DNA of 64,000 nucleotides from Bosea beijingensis (GTDB lineage: Bacteria > Pseudomonadota > Alphaproteobacteria > Rhizobiales > Beijerinckiaceae), in NCBI RefSeq assembly GCF_030758975.1, contig NZ_CP132359.1, positions 1,814,811-1,878,810 on the forward strand, given 5' to 3'. The translations under genes were made by a program, and so were the position numbers. Below are positions 38,691-47,692 of the stretch, piece after piece. The notes under the pieces are model-generated. The model was given only the letters and a program-made list of their open reading frames with translations. It was not told where the DNA came from and did not search any database. How positions within the stretch are numbered: position 1 is the first letter of the stretch; the number at the start of each line of letters is the position of its first letter.

Positions 38691-41471
38691 ATGGCCAACA
38701 AGATGCTTATCGATGCCACCCACCCGGAGGAGACCCGGGTCGTGGTGGTCCGCGGATCCCGCGTCGAAGAGTTTGATTTCGAGTCTGCAAGCCGAAAGCC
38801 GCTCCGCGGCAATATCTATCTCGCCAAGGTGACCCGCGTGGAGCCCTCGCTCCAGGCGGCGTTCGTGGAATATGGCGGCAACCGCCACGGCTTCCTCGCC
38901 TTCTCCGAGATCCACCCCGACTACTACCAGATCCCGGTCGCCGACCGGCAGGCGCTGCTCGAGGACGAGGCCCGCGCCGATCGTGACGAGGAGCGCGACG
39001 AGGAGCGCCGCGAGAAGCGTGGCCGCCGCGACCGCGGCCGCCGCGGCGATCGCGACAACCGCGCCAAGAAGGCCGCCGCCGACGAGACCGTCTCGGCCGA
39101 GGTCGAAGCAAGTGCCGAGAACGGCGAGGAGCGCGTCGAGACCGACGGCAAGGAAGCCGCGATGGTCAACGAGGGCGGCCCCGCCTTCGGCGAGTTCTTC
39201 GCCCCGGACGTTGCCGAATCCGCCACCGAGGACGCCGCACCGAACGCCGCGCCGCTGACCTTCGAAACCGTCGAGGCGAGCGTCTCGGTCGAAGAGACCG
39301 TCGTGTCGGCCGAAGCATCGGACAGCGCCGAGACTGAGGCGCGCAAGCCGTCCGAGGACGATGGCGACGACGAGAACGGCGACGAGGATGCCGAAGAGGC
39401 TCCCGAGCAGCTCGGCGGCGGCGACGCCCTCGACGACATGCCGGAGCGGCGCCAGCGCAGCCACCGCCGCCAGTACAAGATCCAGGAGGTGATCAAGCGC
39501 CGCCAGATCATCCTGGTCCAGGTCGTCAAGGAAGAGCGCGGCAACAAGGGCGCGGCTCTCACCACCTATCTGTCGCTGGCCGGCCGCTATTCGGTGCTGA
39601 TGCCGAACACCGGCAAGGGCGGCGGCATCTCGCGCAAGATCACCAATGCCGAGGACCGCAAGCGCCTCAAGGAGATCGCGACCGAGCTCGAGGTTCCCGA
39701 GGGGATGGGCCTGATCCTGCGCACGGCCGGTGCCTCGCGCACCAAGGTCGAGATCCGGCGCGACTACGAGTACCTGATGCGGATGTGGGAGAGCGTGCGC
39801 GAACTGACGCTGGCCTCCGTCGCCCCGTCGCTGGTCTATGAGGAGGGCAACCTCGTCAAGCGCTCGATCCGCGACCTCTACAACAAGGATATCGACGAGG
39901 TTCACGTCGCCGGCGAGAGCGCTTATCGCGAGGCCAAGGACTTCATGCGCATGCTCATGCCGAGCCATGCCAAGAGCGTGAAGCCCTATCGCGAGCAGAC
40001 CCCGCTCTTCGCCTCGTTCGGCGTCGAGAGCCAGCTCGACGCGATGTTCTCGAACACGGTGACGCTGAAGTCCGGCGGCTATCTCGTCATCAACCAGACG
40101 GAAGCGCTGGTCGCGATCGACATCAACTCGGGCCGTTCGACCCGCGAGCACAATATCGAGGACACCGCCCTCAAGACCAATCTCGAAGCGGCGGAGGAAA
40201 TCTCCCGCCAGCTCCGCCTGCGCGACCTCGCCGGCCTCATCGTGATCGATTTCATCGACATGGAGGAGAACCGGAACAACCGCGCCGTCGAGAAGAAGCT
40301 GAAGGAGTGCCTGAAGGACGACCGCGCCCGCATCCAGGTCGGCCGCATCTCGGCCTTCGGCCTGCTGGAGATGTCGCGCCAGCGCATCCGCACCGGCGTG
40401 CTCGAATCCTCTTCGGTGCCCTGCCCGCATTGCGCCGGCGCCGGCATGATCCGCTCGACCCCTTCGGTCGCGCTGCAGATCCTGCGCGCGCTGGAAGAGA
40501 CGCTGATCAAGAGCGCCTCGCATAACCTCACCGTCCGCACCCGGCCGGAAGTGGCGCTCTACGTCCTCAACCAGAAGCGCGCCCATCTCGCCGATCTAGA
40601 GACCCGCTTCAACATCGCCATCACCGTCTCGACCGACGCGAACCTGCTTGGCACGCGCTATTTCGAGGTCGAGCGTGGCGAGTTCGTCGGCAATGAAGGC
40701 CGCATCGTCTCGACCAGCTTCAAGGCCGAGGCGATCGCGTCGGATGTCGACGACGAAGCGCTCGACGCCGCTGCGGAAGCTGCTGCCCTCGACGCCGAGA
40801 CCGACGGCACCGAAGCCGTCGCGGCCGAGGCGCAGGGCCAGGCCGATCGTGGCGAAGGCGAAAACGGCCGTCGCCGGCGCCGGCGTCGCCGTCGCCGGCG
40901 TGGCGGCGAGCGTGACGAGCAGGGCCAGCAGCTCGACGGCGCGCAGGGTGATGACGAAGCCGAGGGCGACGAGGGCGAGGAAGACGGCGATGAGGCCGTG
41001 ACCCCGGCCGCTGCGGCCGAGCCTGTCGCCGAAGCCGTGGCCGAGGTTGCTCCGGAGCCGGCCGCCGAGGAGCCTGCAGCCGAGGTCGCCAAGCCGAAGC
41101 GCAGCCGCGCCCGCAAGCCGAAGGCCGAGGCCGCTAAGGAGACCGAGGCCAAGGCTGAGACGGTCGTGACTGAGGCTGCTCCCACTGAGGCCGAGAAGCC
41201 GAAGCGCAGCCGCTCGCGCAAGAAGGTCGTGCCGATCACCGAGGGCGGGGAAGCCGCCGCGGAAACCGCTCCGGTTCCCGCCGAGACGAAGGCCGAGGTT
41301 TCGGTTGCGGCTCCCGAGGCCGTTGCGGCCCCGGCCGAGCCGACCCCGGCGCCTGAACCCGCTCCCGTCCGCGCGCCTGCCGAAGAGCCCGTCGCGGTCG
41401 TGCTGACCGAGCCGGATCCGAACCGGCCCAAGCGCGGTGGCTGGTGGAACAGGCTCGCTGGCCGCTCCTGA
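38691..41471 (+). CDS. rne: Ribonuclease E
   Basis: 926 residues; the endonuclease core of RNA decay and rRNA/tRNA processing. The N-terminal RNase H-like and S1 regions (MANKMLIDATHPEETRVVVV, YLAKVTRVEPSLQAAFV, YGGNRHGFLAFSEIHPDYY as separate pieces) are split by an acidic and basic low-complexity insertion of about 160 residues (roughly 95-255), a known feature of alphaproteobacterial RNase E. Catalytic aspartates are Asp477 in IDINSGRST and the one in IVIDFIDME near 520; the Zn-link cysteines are at 578 and 581 (CPHC). The tail from about 690 is disordered, with an RRRRRRRRRG RNA-binding stretch and an alanine/proline/glutamate scaffold ending in PKRGGWWNRLAGRS. Confidence 0.97.
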   Translation: MANKMLIDATHPEETRVVVVRGSRVEEFDFESASRKPLRGNIYLAKVTRVEPSLQAAFVEYGGNRHGFLAFSEIHPDYYQIPVADRQALLEDEARADRDEERDEERREKRGRRDRGRRGDRDNRAKKAAADETVSAEVEASAENGEERVETDGKEAAMVNEGGPAFGEFFAPDVAESATEDAAPNAAPLTFETVEASVSVEETVVSAEASDSAETEARKPSEDDGDDENGDEDAEEAPEQLGGGDALDDMPERRQRSHRRQYKIQEVIKRRQIILVQVVKEERGNKGAALTTYLSLAGRYSVLMPNTGKGGGISRKITNAEDRKRLKEIATELEVPEGMGLILRTAGASRTKVEIRRDYEYLMRMWESVRELTLASVAPSLVYEEGNLVKRSIRDLYNKDIDEVHVAGESAYREAKDFMRMLMPSHAKSVKPYREQTPLFASFGVESQLDAMFSNTVTLKSGGYLVINQTEALVAIDINSGRSTREHNIEDTALKTNLEAAEEISRQLRLRDLAGLIVIDFIDMEENRNNRAVEKKLKECLKDDRARIQVGRISAFGLLEMSRQRIRTGVLESSSVPCPHCAGAGMIRSTPSVALQILRALEETLIKSASHNLTVRTRPEVALYVLNQKRAHLADLETRFNIAITVSTDANLLGTRYFEVERGEFVGNEGRIVSTSFKAEAIASDVDDEALDAAAEAAALDAETDGTEAVAAEAQGQADRGEGENGRRRRRRRRRRRGGERDEQGQQLDGAQGDDEAEGDEGEEDGDEAVTPAAAAEPVAEAVAEVAPEPAAEEPAAEVAKPKRSRARKPKAEAAKETEAKAETVVTEAAPTEAEKPKRSRSRKKVVPITEGGEAAAETAPVPAETKAEVSVAAPEAVAAPAEPTPAPEPAPVRAPAEEPVAVVLTEPDPNRPKRGGWWNRLAGRS

Positions 41472-41503
41472 TCACGCGCTCCACATCCGACGAATGATGA
41501 AGT

Positions 41504-41528
41504 CCGCTGCGCTCCGCAGCGGGCTTTT
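41504..41528 (+). terminator. Terminator hairpin after rne
   Basis: An 8-bp perfect stem (41504-41511 with 41515-41522), CTC loop, then GC and TTTT. It lies 32 bp after the rne stop and before a small gene on the same strand. Confidence 0.65.
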
Positions 41529-41595
41529 CCTTTTCACGGGCAGCCAAACCGGTCAGGATCGTCACCGAACAGTGCTCGACCCGAAGCAGGAGCCG

Positions 41596-41949
41596 ATGCC
41601 GCCACCCCGCAATCGCGAGCGCATGGTCATGATTATGCTGGCCGCCATCGGCTTGATGGGGTGCGCCTATCTCGCCTGGAGCGCCATCGGCTGGTTTGGC
41701 GTGGGCATTCTCGGCCTGCTCGTGCTGTTCATCGCGATCCGGGTGGAACTCGAAGACAATCGCCCTGTCGGTCATCAGATGACGCCCGGTCTCTATGCCG
41801 GACAATTCCACACCGAATCCGGCCAGGGGCATGCCGAACGAGCTGGACGCAGCTTGGAACGGCTCGCCTTGACGAGCTCCGCCCGCCTCGCCGGGTTATT
41901 CGGTGCCGTGCTGGCGGTCACCGGCTTTGGCTTGTTCTTCTTGCTGTGA
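41596..41949 (+). CDS. Small membrane protein of unknown function
   Basis: 117 residues from ATG 41596 (CAGGAG upstream). Two adjacent hydrophobic helices at about 10-50 (MVMIMLAAIGLMGCAYLAW and FGVGILGLLVLFIAI), a polar middle part with HQMTPGLYAGQFHTE, and a C-terminal helix (LAGLFGAVLAVTGFGLFFLL). I do not recognise a family; three membrane segments are likely. Base composition is like the neighbours. It ends 9 bp from the stop of the MscS-type gene on the opposite strand. Confidence 0.68.
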   Translation: MPPPRNRERMVMIMLAAIGLMGCAYLAWSAIGWFGVGILGLLVLFIAIRVELEDNRPVGHQMTPGLYAGQFHTESGQGHAERAGRSLERLALTSSARLAGLFGAVLAVTGFGLFFLL

Positions 41950-41958
41950 CGACAGGCC

Positions 41959-44268
41959 TCAGCCCGCGGCCGGCGCCAGCGGTGTCGGGGGCGGCACGGT
42001 CGAGATCGCAGCGGCTGCGTGGCCCTGCGAGCCCCCCTCGCCGCCGCGCACCGTGACGGCATTCGAGGCGAAGGGCACGCGGGCCTCGTTCAGGGCGCGA
42101 TAGACACGCTTCAGCGATTCGCGCTGCAGCATCGAGGACTGGTTCGGCTTGCCGGTGAATTTCAGCCGGATCACGATGGCGCTGTCGGTGATGTCGGCGA
42201 CACCCTGCATCTTGAGCGGGGCGATGAAATGCGGCCCGTATTCGGGGTCCTCCATCAGCGCGAGACCGGTCTTCTTGATCGCCTTGCGGGCCTGCTCGAT
42301 ATCGGCGGAATGGTCGAGGCGGACGTTGAACTTGATGGTCGCCCAGTCGCGGCTGGCATTGGTCAACGACTGGACCTGGCCGAACGGCACCGTGTGAATC
42401 TGGCCGCTCTGATGGCGTAGCTGCATCGAGCGCAGCGAGATCTTCTCGACCGTGCCCTTGAGCCGGCCGGTATCGACATACTCGCCGACGCGGAAGGCGT
42501 CCTCGAGCATGAAGAAAACGCCCGAGACGATGTCGCGCACCAGCGCCTGCGAGCCGAAGGAGAGGGCAAGGCCGAGGATGCCGAAGCCGGCGAGCAGCGG
42601 GCCGATATCGACGCCGAGCCGTGACAGCACGACGAGAATTGTCAGGCCGAGCACGGCGCCCAGCACGACGCCGCGCAGGACCGGGAGCACCGTCGCCAGC
42701 CGGCTCGGTACGCCCTCCTCATGCGCGGCGTCCTCATCACCGGGCCCGACGACGCGCCGCCGCGGCGTATAGGCGTCGAAGAATGCATGCAGGAAGACGA
42801 GCGCCACCCAGCCCACGAACGCGAAGATCGCGACGCCAGCGGTCTGACGCATCACGGCGGCGAACTGCGCCGAACTGACGCCGAGCAGCAAGCCGGCCCA
42901 GAGGCGCGACAGGACGAAGAATCCGGCGGCCCAGAACACGCCGACAGCCGCCGCACGCAGGGCCGCGCCGCCCGCGCGCATCATCGGGGTCATGCCATGC
43001 TCCACCTCGCGCCGCATCGCATGGCAGCGCAGCAGGCTGGCAACGCCGACGGCGAGGATCGGGATGATGACGATGGCCACCTGCGTGAGGGCGGAGGCTT
43101 CTGCCCAGCGCCCCCCATTCGACATCATTGCGGCTGCGCTGCTGACCATCCAGAGCAGGACTGTCGTCGAGATGTAAAACCAGGCGGCCCCACCCGCGAT
43201 CAGCCGCCGGATCGGCCCGGGCTCGGGAGCCCCGGATAGAATCAGGGCTGCAAGATCATGTCGCGCGTCGTGGAACCACCAGACCTTGAACAGCGTGATC
43301 AGGAGCCCGGTCAGCGCGATCAGGCCGGTCACTGGCCGTGGGCCCGAGCTGACCTGATGGGCGAGCAGGATGCTGGTCACGATCAACGGCGTCAGCACCG
43401 CGTAGACGACCAGCCGCCGGAAATGCACCTCGGCGCGCGGCAACGGCATGATCCGCCGCTCCGGTACGCCGGGTGAGACGAGGAAGCGGCCGACAGCGAT
43501 ATAAAGGGCGCCGATCGCTGCGCCGTTGGCGCCGGTCGTGAGCGCGATATTGGCGAGATCATGTTCCGACAGCCAGGCATTGCGGGTGACCCGCGCCACG
43601 GCCAGGGCGAGCAGGATGGTCGCGACATCCTGGAGCAGCCCCCAGGACGAGGCGATCAGGCGGGGCGTAAATTCCGGCCCGGCAGGCTGCATCTTGCGCG
43701 CGAACCAGCGGGCGCTCGCGATCCGGAAGGCGAAAGCGGCAGTGAGCGCAAGACAGATGATGCCGAAGATGCGCCAGCCGGCGGTTGCTCCCTCGCGGCC
43801 ATTGAGATTGCGCAGCCAGGCACGCCCCCAGTTGTCCGGCAGTTCGCCGATCGCGGGGATCGCGGTGCCGCCATATTCGACGCCGTCGATGAAACGGTCG
43901 ACGAGGGCATTGACCTCCGCCTGGAAGCCGGCCTCATCCGCCATCGACGGCGCAGGCGCGGGTTGAACGGCGGCAGGTTTTGCCTTGCCGGCGGGCTCCG
44001 CCGGTGTTGCTGCGACCGGGGCAGCGGGCGCGCCACCGACCCTGATCTCGACCTGTCGCCCCGGGACCGACAGGGCATCGACCATCCTGCGGATCGCCTC
44101 GGGCGTCTCGTCGCCACGCAGGTTGAGAACCACGGAGGGTCGGTCTTCGGCCATTGCTGGCGTGACCGGCGAGAGACACGCGAAGGCAAGTGCCAGCCAG
44201 CCGAAGAGCACTGCCGGTCGGGCAGTGCTACGCCGCGGGACGGTTCCGCCCTGTGCAGCGACGTTCAT
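41959..44268 (-). CDS. MscS-family mechanosensitive channel (YbiO-like, large)
   Basis: 769 residues. A signal peptide (LFGWLALAFACLSPVTPAMA) is followed by a periplasmic/proline-rich region of about 120 residues and many membrane helices. The C-terminal MscS core has pore helix LLAGFGILGLALSFGSQALV near 570, DIVSGVFFMLEDAFRVGEYV after it, then the beta-domain VEKISLRSMQLRHQSG and HTVPFGQVQSLTN. Such channels open when the membrane is stretched and release solutes after osmotic downshock. Length and signal peptide resemble E. coli YbiO more than MscS itself. It stands between the aminotransferase (same strand) and a convergent small gene. Confidence 0.92.
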   Translation of the reverse strand: MNVAAQGGTVPRRSTARPAVLFGWLALAFACLSPVTPAMAEDRPSVVLNLRGDETPEAIRRMVDALSVPGRQVEIRVGGAPAAPVAATPAEPAGKAKPAAVQPAPAPSMADEAGFQAEVNALVDRFIDGVEYGGTAIPAIGELPDNWGRAWLRNLNGREGATAGWRIFGIICLALTAAFAFRIASARWFARKMQPAGPEFTPRLIASSWGLLQDVATILLALAVARVTRNAWLSEHDLANIALTTGANGAAIGALYIAVGRFLVSPGVPERRIMPLPRAEVHFRRLVVYAVLTPLIVTSILLAHQVSSGPRPVTGLIALTGLLITLFKVWWFHDARHDLAALILSGAPEPGPIRRLIAGGAAWFYISTTVLLWMVSSAAAMMSNGGRWAEASALTQVAIVIIPILAVGVASLLRCHAMRREVEHGMTPMMRAGGAALRAAAVGVFWAAGFFVLSRLWAGLLLGVSSAQFAAVMRQTAGVAIFAFVGWVALVFLHAFFDAYTPRRRVVGPGDEDAAHEEGVPSRLATVLPVLRGVVLGAVLGLTILVVLSRLGVDIGPLLAGFGILGLALSFGSQALVRDIVSGVFFMLEDAFRVGEYVDTGRLKGTVEKISLRSMQLRHQSGQIHTVPFGQVQSLTNASRDWATIKFNVRLDHSADIEQARKAIKKTGLALMEDPEYGPHFIAPLKMQGVADITDSAIVIRLKFTGKPNQSSMLQRESLKRVYRALNEARVPFASNAVTVRGGEGGSQGHAAAAISTVPPPTPLAPAAG

Positions 44269-44356
44269 GGCAGGTCTCCGTGCTATCCCAAGAACGCAGC
44301 ATGCAGAGGTTTCGCTAAATCTGACAAGCCATTCGCGTGGCCGGACAAAGCGCTCT

Positions 44357-45547
44357 TCAGCGCTTCTTCATCCAGGCGCCGATCCGCGTCACCGCCTCCT
44401 CGCATTCGCCGAGCGAACCGGCGAAGGAGAGCCTGATCGTGCGGGCGCCCCGCGCCTCGTCGAAATCGAGCCCGGGCGTGATCGCGACGCCGGCCTCCTC
44501 GAGCACGCTGCGGCAGAAGGCCATGGAATCGTTCGAGTACCGGCCGATGTCGAGATAGATGTAGAAGGCCCCATCCACCGGCAGGAAATCGCCGAGGCCG
44601 ATCTGCGGCAATGCCTTCAGCAGGAAGGCGCGGTTTTGCGCATAGCCCGCCTTGATCGCCTCGCATTCGTCGGTCGCGTCGAAGGCGGCCTCGCCTGCCA
44701 CCTGGCTGAGATAGGGCACCGAGATCGAGAAATTCTGCTGCAATCGCTCGATCGTGCGCACCAGCCGCTGCGGCACGACGAGCCAGCCGACTCGCCAGCC
44801 GGTCATGCAGTAGTATTTGGAGAAGGAGTTGACGATGATCGCGTCGGGATCGGCGGCGAGCGCCGTCGTCGCCGGCGTCTCGTAGGTCAGGCCGTGATAG
44901 ATTTCGTCCGAGATGTACCAGAGCCCGAGCTTGCGGCAGCAGGCGGCGACATCGGCGATGGCGTCCGGCGTCATCACCACGCCGGTCGGGTTGGCCGGGC
45001 TCATGGTCAGCACGCCGGCGAGCGGCTTCTCGCGATGGGCGCGCTCGATCAGGTCGGGCGTCAGCGCGAAGCGCGTCTCGGGGCCGACCTCGATCGCCAC
45101 CGGCTCCAGCCCGAGCGCGATCAGGATGTTGCGATAGGCCGGATAGCCCGGCGCCGTGATCGCGATCCGAGAGCCCGGCTGGAAGCAGGCGAGAAAGGTG
45201 AGGATGAAACCGCCGGACGATCCCGTCGTGACGACGACGCGCTCGGCGGCCACCTGGACACCATAAGCGTCGCGATAATGCCGTGCGATGCGTTCCCTCA
45301 GCGAATCCGTGCCGAGCGCCTGCGTGTATCCGATCCGGCCATGCTCCAGCGCCCTGGCGGCAGCGGTGCGGATCGAGGCCGGCGTCGGTGCCGAGGGCTG
45401 GCCCACTTCCATATGCACGACCGAGCCGCCGCGGCGCTCGATCGCCGCCGCCTGGTTCATCACGTCCATGACGATGAAGGGCGCGACGCGCTCGGCTCGC
45501 TCGGCGAGAGCGGGCAAGGCGGCGGGCGCTATCAGGGGCTTCTGCAT
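44357..45547 (-). CDS. Class I/II PLP-dependent aminotransferase
   Basis: 396 residues from ATG 45547. Fold type I enzyme of the aspartate/tyrosine family: HMEVGQPSAPTPASI near 47, VTTGSSGGFILTFLA near 108, SPANPTGVVMTPD near 182, DEIYHGLTYE near 215, PLP lysine in NSFSKYYCMTGWRVGW near 250, and the substrate arginine in RTIRLSFAGS near the C-terminus. Substrate not deducible; an aromatic, branched or aspartate-type amino acid is possible. A much longer open frame continues upstream across the divergent DsbA-like gene and is a shadow. The two genes share a 186-bp divergent region. Confidence 0.92.
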   Translation of the reverse strand: MQKPLIAPAALPALAERAERVAPFIVMDVMNQAAAIERRGGSVVHMEVGQPSAPTPASIRTAAARALEHGRIGYTQALGTDSLRERIARHYRDAYGVQVAAERVVVTTGSSGGFILTFLACFQPGSRIAITAPGYPAYRNILIALGLEPVAIEVGPETRFALTPDLIERAHREKPLAGVLTMSPANPTGVVMTPDAIADVAACCRKLGLWYISDEIYHGLTYETPATTALAADPDAIIVNSFSKYYCMTGWRVGWLVVPQRLVRTIERLQQNFSISVPYLSQVAGEAAFDATDECEAIKAGYAQNRAFLLKALPQIGLGDFLPVDGAFYIYLDIGRYSNDSMAFCRSVLEEAGVAITPGLDFDEARGARTIRLSFAGSLGECEEAVTRIGAWMKKR

Positions 45548-45733
45548 CGGCTTGTCCGGTTTCGCGAAGACGCCCGCTCGCGTAGCCGAGGCGGCCGCGC
45601 CCTGCAACCATCGGCCGCATCCGTTGGCAGAGCTGTGATTTGACCTTCGCCCCCCGAACACCCACAAGCTCGCGGCTTGAAGCCCTGCTTGCGCCGCGGT
45701 TTTCTGCCCGGCGGCTTTGAAAAGGATGACGAG

Positions 45734-46540
45734 ATGGCTTTCCCGACCCTGACCAGCCTGGCGCGCGCCTGCCTGCGGCCTGCCGCCGTCGTGCTGAGCC
45801 TGTGGCTCGCGGCCTCGGCCGCCCCGGCCATGGCGCAGGGCCAGCCGCTCTCGCCCGAGCAGCGCAAGGCCGTCACCGACCTGATCCGCGAGACGCTGCT
45901 GAAGAATCCCGAGATCATCCAGGACGCCCTGATCGAGCTGGAGCGCCGCAACACTGTCGCCCAGGCCGATGCCCAGCGCAGCGCGGTGGCAGCCGAGAGG
46001 GCGCGCATCACCGATCCCGCGACCTCGGTCATCGTCGGCAATCCCGACGGCGACATCACCCTCGTCGAGTTCATGGATTACAATTGCGGTTACTGCAAAA
46101 GGGCGATGGAGGACGTGACGGCGCTCGCCAAGGCCGATCCCAAGCTGCGCGTCGTGCTCAAGGACTTCCCGATCCTCGGTCCTGATTCGGTCGAGGCCAG
46201 CCGCGTCGCCGTGGCGGCCAAGAACCAGCTCCAGGGCGCGAAATATTTCGAGTTCCACAACAAGCTGATGGCCGTGAAGGGCAAAGTCAACGCCGCCAAG
46301 GCGCTCGACATCGCCAAGGAGGCCGGCGCCGACGTCGCCCAGCTCAAGAAGGACATGGAGGCCCCCGCCACCAAGGCCGCGATCGCGGATACCATCGCGC
46401 TCGGCGACCGCCTCGGCCTCACCGGCACGCCGGCCTTCATCATCGGCGACGAGATCGTCTTCGGCGCGGTCGGCCAGGCCGCCCTCAAGGCGAAGCTCGA
46501 TTCCGTCCGCCGCTGCGGCAAGACCGACTGCGCCGGCTGA
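45734..46540 (+). CDS. Periplasmic DsbA-family thiol oxidoreductase (ScsC-like)
   Basis: 268 residues from ATG 45734 (AAAGGA site). A signal peptide ends at about residue 36 (SAAPAMAQ). An N-terminal helical segment (LSPEQRKAVTDLIRETLLK) resembles the ScsC_N oligomerisation domain. The thioredoxin/DsbA domain has VEFMDYNCGYCKRAM with Cys118 and Cys121, and a cis-proline loop TGTPAFIIGD near 242. Two more cysteines lie at the extreme C-terminus (RRCGKTDCAG). Likely an isomerase or oxidase for disulfides in envelope proteins. It is upstream of aroQ by 120 bp. Confidence 0.92.
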   Translation: MAFPTLTSLARACLRPAAVVLSLWLAASAAPAMAQGQPLSPEQRKAVTDLIRETLLKNPEIIQDALIELERRNTVAQADAQRSAVAAERARITDPATSVIVGNPDGDITLVEFMDYNCGYCKRAMEDVTALAKADPKLRVVLKDFPILGPDSVEASRVAVAAKNQLQGAKYFEFHNKLMAVKGKVNAAKALDIAKEAGADVAQLKKDMEAPATKAAIADTIALGDRLGLTGTPAFIIGDEIVFGAVGQAALKAKLDSVRRCGKTDCAG

Positions 46541-46660
46541 TCGGCCGTTTCAACACCATCCCGCGGGCCTGCAGGGAGCGACAGGCTTCCCCTGCCGGCT
46601 CGCAACGTTTATGAGGGCGGCTCCTGCCGCCCGCGCGCGGTGCCGGAATCAACACCCTCG

Positions 46661-47116
46661 ATGGTCGCCGTCCACGTCCTGAACGGACCCAACCTCAACC
46701 TGCTCGGAACCCGCGAGCCCGGAACCTATGGCGCGGTCACCCTGGCCGGCGTCGAGGAGCGTCTGCGCCGCAAGGCCGAGGCGGCCGGCGTCGAGCTCAC
46801 CTTCCGGCAGACCAATTTCGAGGGCGAGCTCGTCACCTTCATTCAGCAGGCGGGCCTGGCCGGCGCCGGCGTCATCATCAATGCGGGCGCCTATACACAT
46901 ACGTCGGTCGCCCTGCGCGACGCGATCAAGGGCGTCGATGCGCTAGCGATCGAGGTCCATATCTCCAACGTGCATGCGCGCGAGGAATTCCGGCACCATT
47001 CCTATATGGCGCCGGTCTGCGTCGGCGTGATCTGCGGCTTCGGCGTCGCGAGCTACGATCTGGCTCTCGACGCGATCGTGCCGCTGCTGGAAAAGCGGGC
47101 GGCGAAAGCCGCCTGA
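46661..47116 (+). CDS. aroQ: 3-dehydroquinate dehydratase, type II
   Basis: 151 residues from ATG 46661; a GTG at 46640 is also in frame. Third step of the shikimate pathway, dodecameric. Opening VAVHVLNGPNLNLLGTREPG is the family signature. The catalytic tyrosine is in GTYGAVTL, the substrate loop in FRQTNFEGELV, NAGAYTHTSVAL holds the asparagine, and the catalytic histidine is in EVHISNVHAREEFRHHS. aroQ-accB-accC is a common order in alphaproteobacteria and this trio follows it. Confidence 0.96.
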   Translation: MVAVHVLNGPNLNLLGTREPGTYGAVTLAGVEERLRRKAEAAGVELTFRQTNFEGELVTFIQQAGLAGAGVIINAGAYTHTSVALRDAIKGVDALAIEVHISNVHAREEFRHHSYMAPVCVGVICGFGVASYDLALDAIVPLLEKRAAKAA

Positions 47117-47189
47117 ACCTTTTTGAACGGGAGCGCGGCCGGGTCCGCCGCTCTGATCCGAATATCCGAAGAAGACGGTGATACCCGCC

Positions 47190-47651
47190 ATGGCGACCAA
47201 GAGCCCGATCGATCCCGAACTTGTCCGCGAGCTCGCCGAGCTGCTGAACCAGACCGATCTCACCGAGATCGAGGTCGAGAAGGGCGATCTGCGCGTCCGC
47301 GTCGCCCGCAACATCTCGACCACCGTCCAGGTTCCTGCCGCCGCGCCGATGGTCGCGATGCCGGCTCCGGTCGCCGCAGCGGCCGCTCCCGTCGAGGCCA
47401 AGCCGACCGCCGCCCATCCCGGCGCCGTGCCCTCGCCGATGGTCGGCACCGCCTATCGCCGCCCCTCGCCCGATGCCAAGCCGTTCGTCGAAGTGGGGAG
47501 CGTCGTGAAGCAGGGTGAGCGCATCCTGCTGGTCGAGGCGATGAAGACCTTCAACGACATCGTCGCGCCCCGCGCCGGCAAGGTCACGGCCATCATGGTC
47601 GAGGACGGCCAGCCGGTGGAATACGGCGAGCCGCTGCTGGTGATCGAGTGA
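47190..47651 (+). CDS. accB: Biotin carboxyl carrier protein of acetyl-CoA carboxylase
   Basis: 153 residues from ATG 47190; a GTG at 47178 is also possible. N-terminal helix region ([15 protein letters not shown]), an alanine/proline linker and a C-terminal biotinyl domain with the lysine in [10 protein letters not shown], where most carriers read EAMKM or EAMKL. The thumb-like segment [19 protein letters not shown] is typical of AccB. Its TGA overlaps a possible GTG start of accC. Confidence 0.95.
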   Translation: MATKSPIDPELVRELAELLNQTDLTEIEVEKGDLRVRVARNISTTVQVPAAAPMVAMPAPVAAAAAPVEAKPTAAHPGAVPSPMVGTAYRRPSPDAKPFVEVGSVVKQGERILLVEAMKTFNDIVAPRAGKVTAIMVEDGQPVEYGEPLLVIE

Positions 47652-47692
47652 GCGCGGCGCCTCGCGCTGCCGGGCCGGATTTGGGTTTCAAG

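Noticed and set aside
45548..46258. N-terminal extension of the aminotransferase frame over the DsbA-like gene
   Set aside because: It lies antisense to a gene with a signal peptide and active-site CxxC; no domain pattern.
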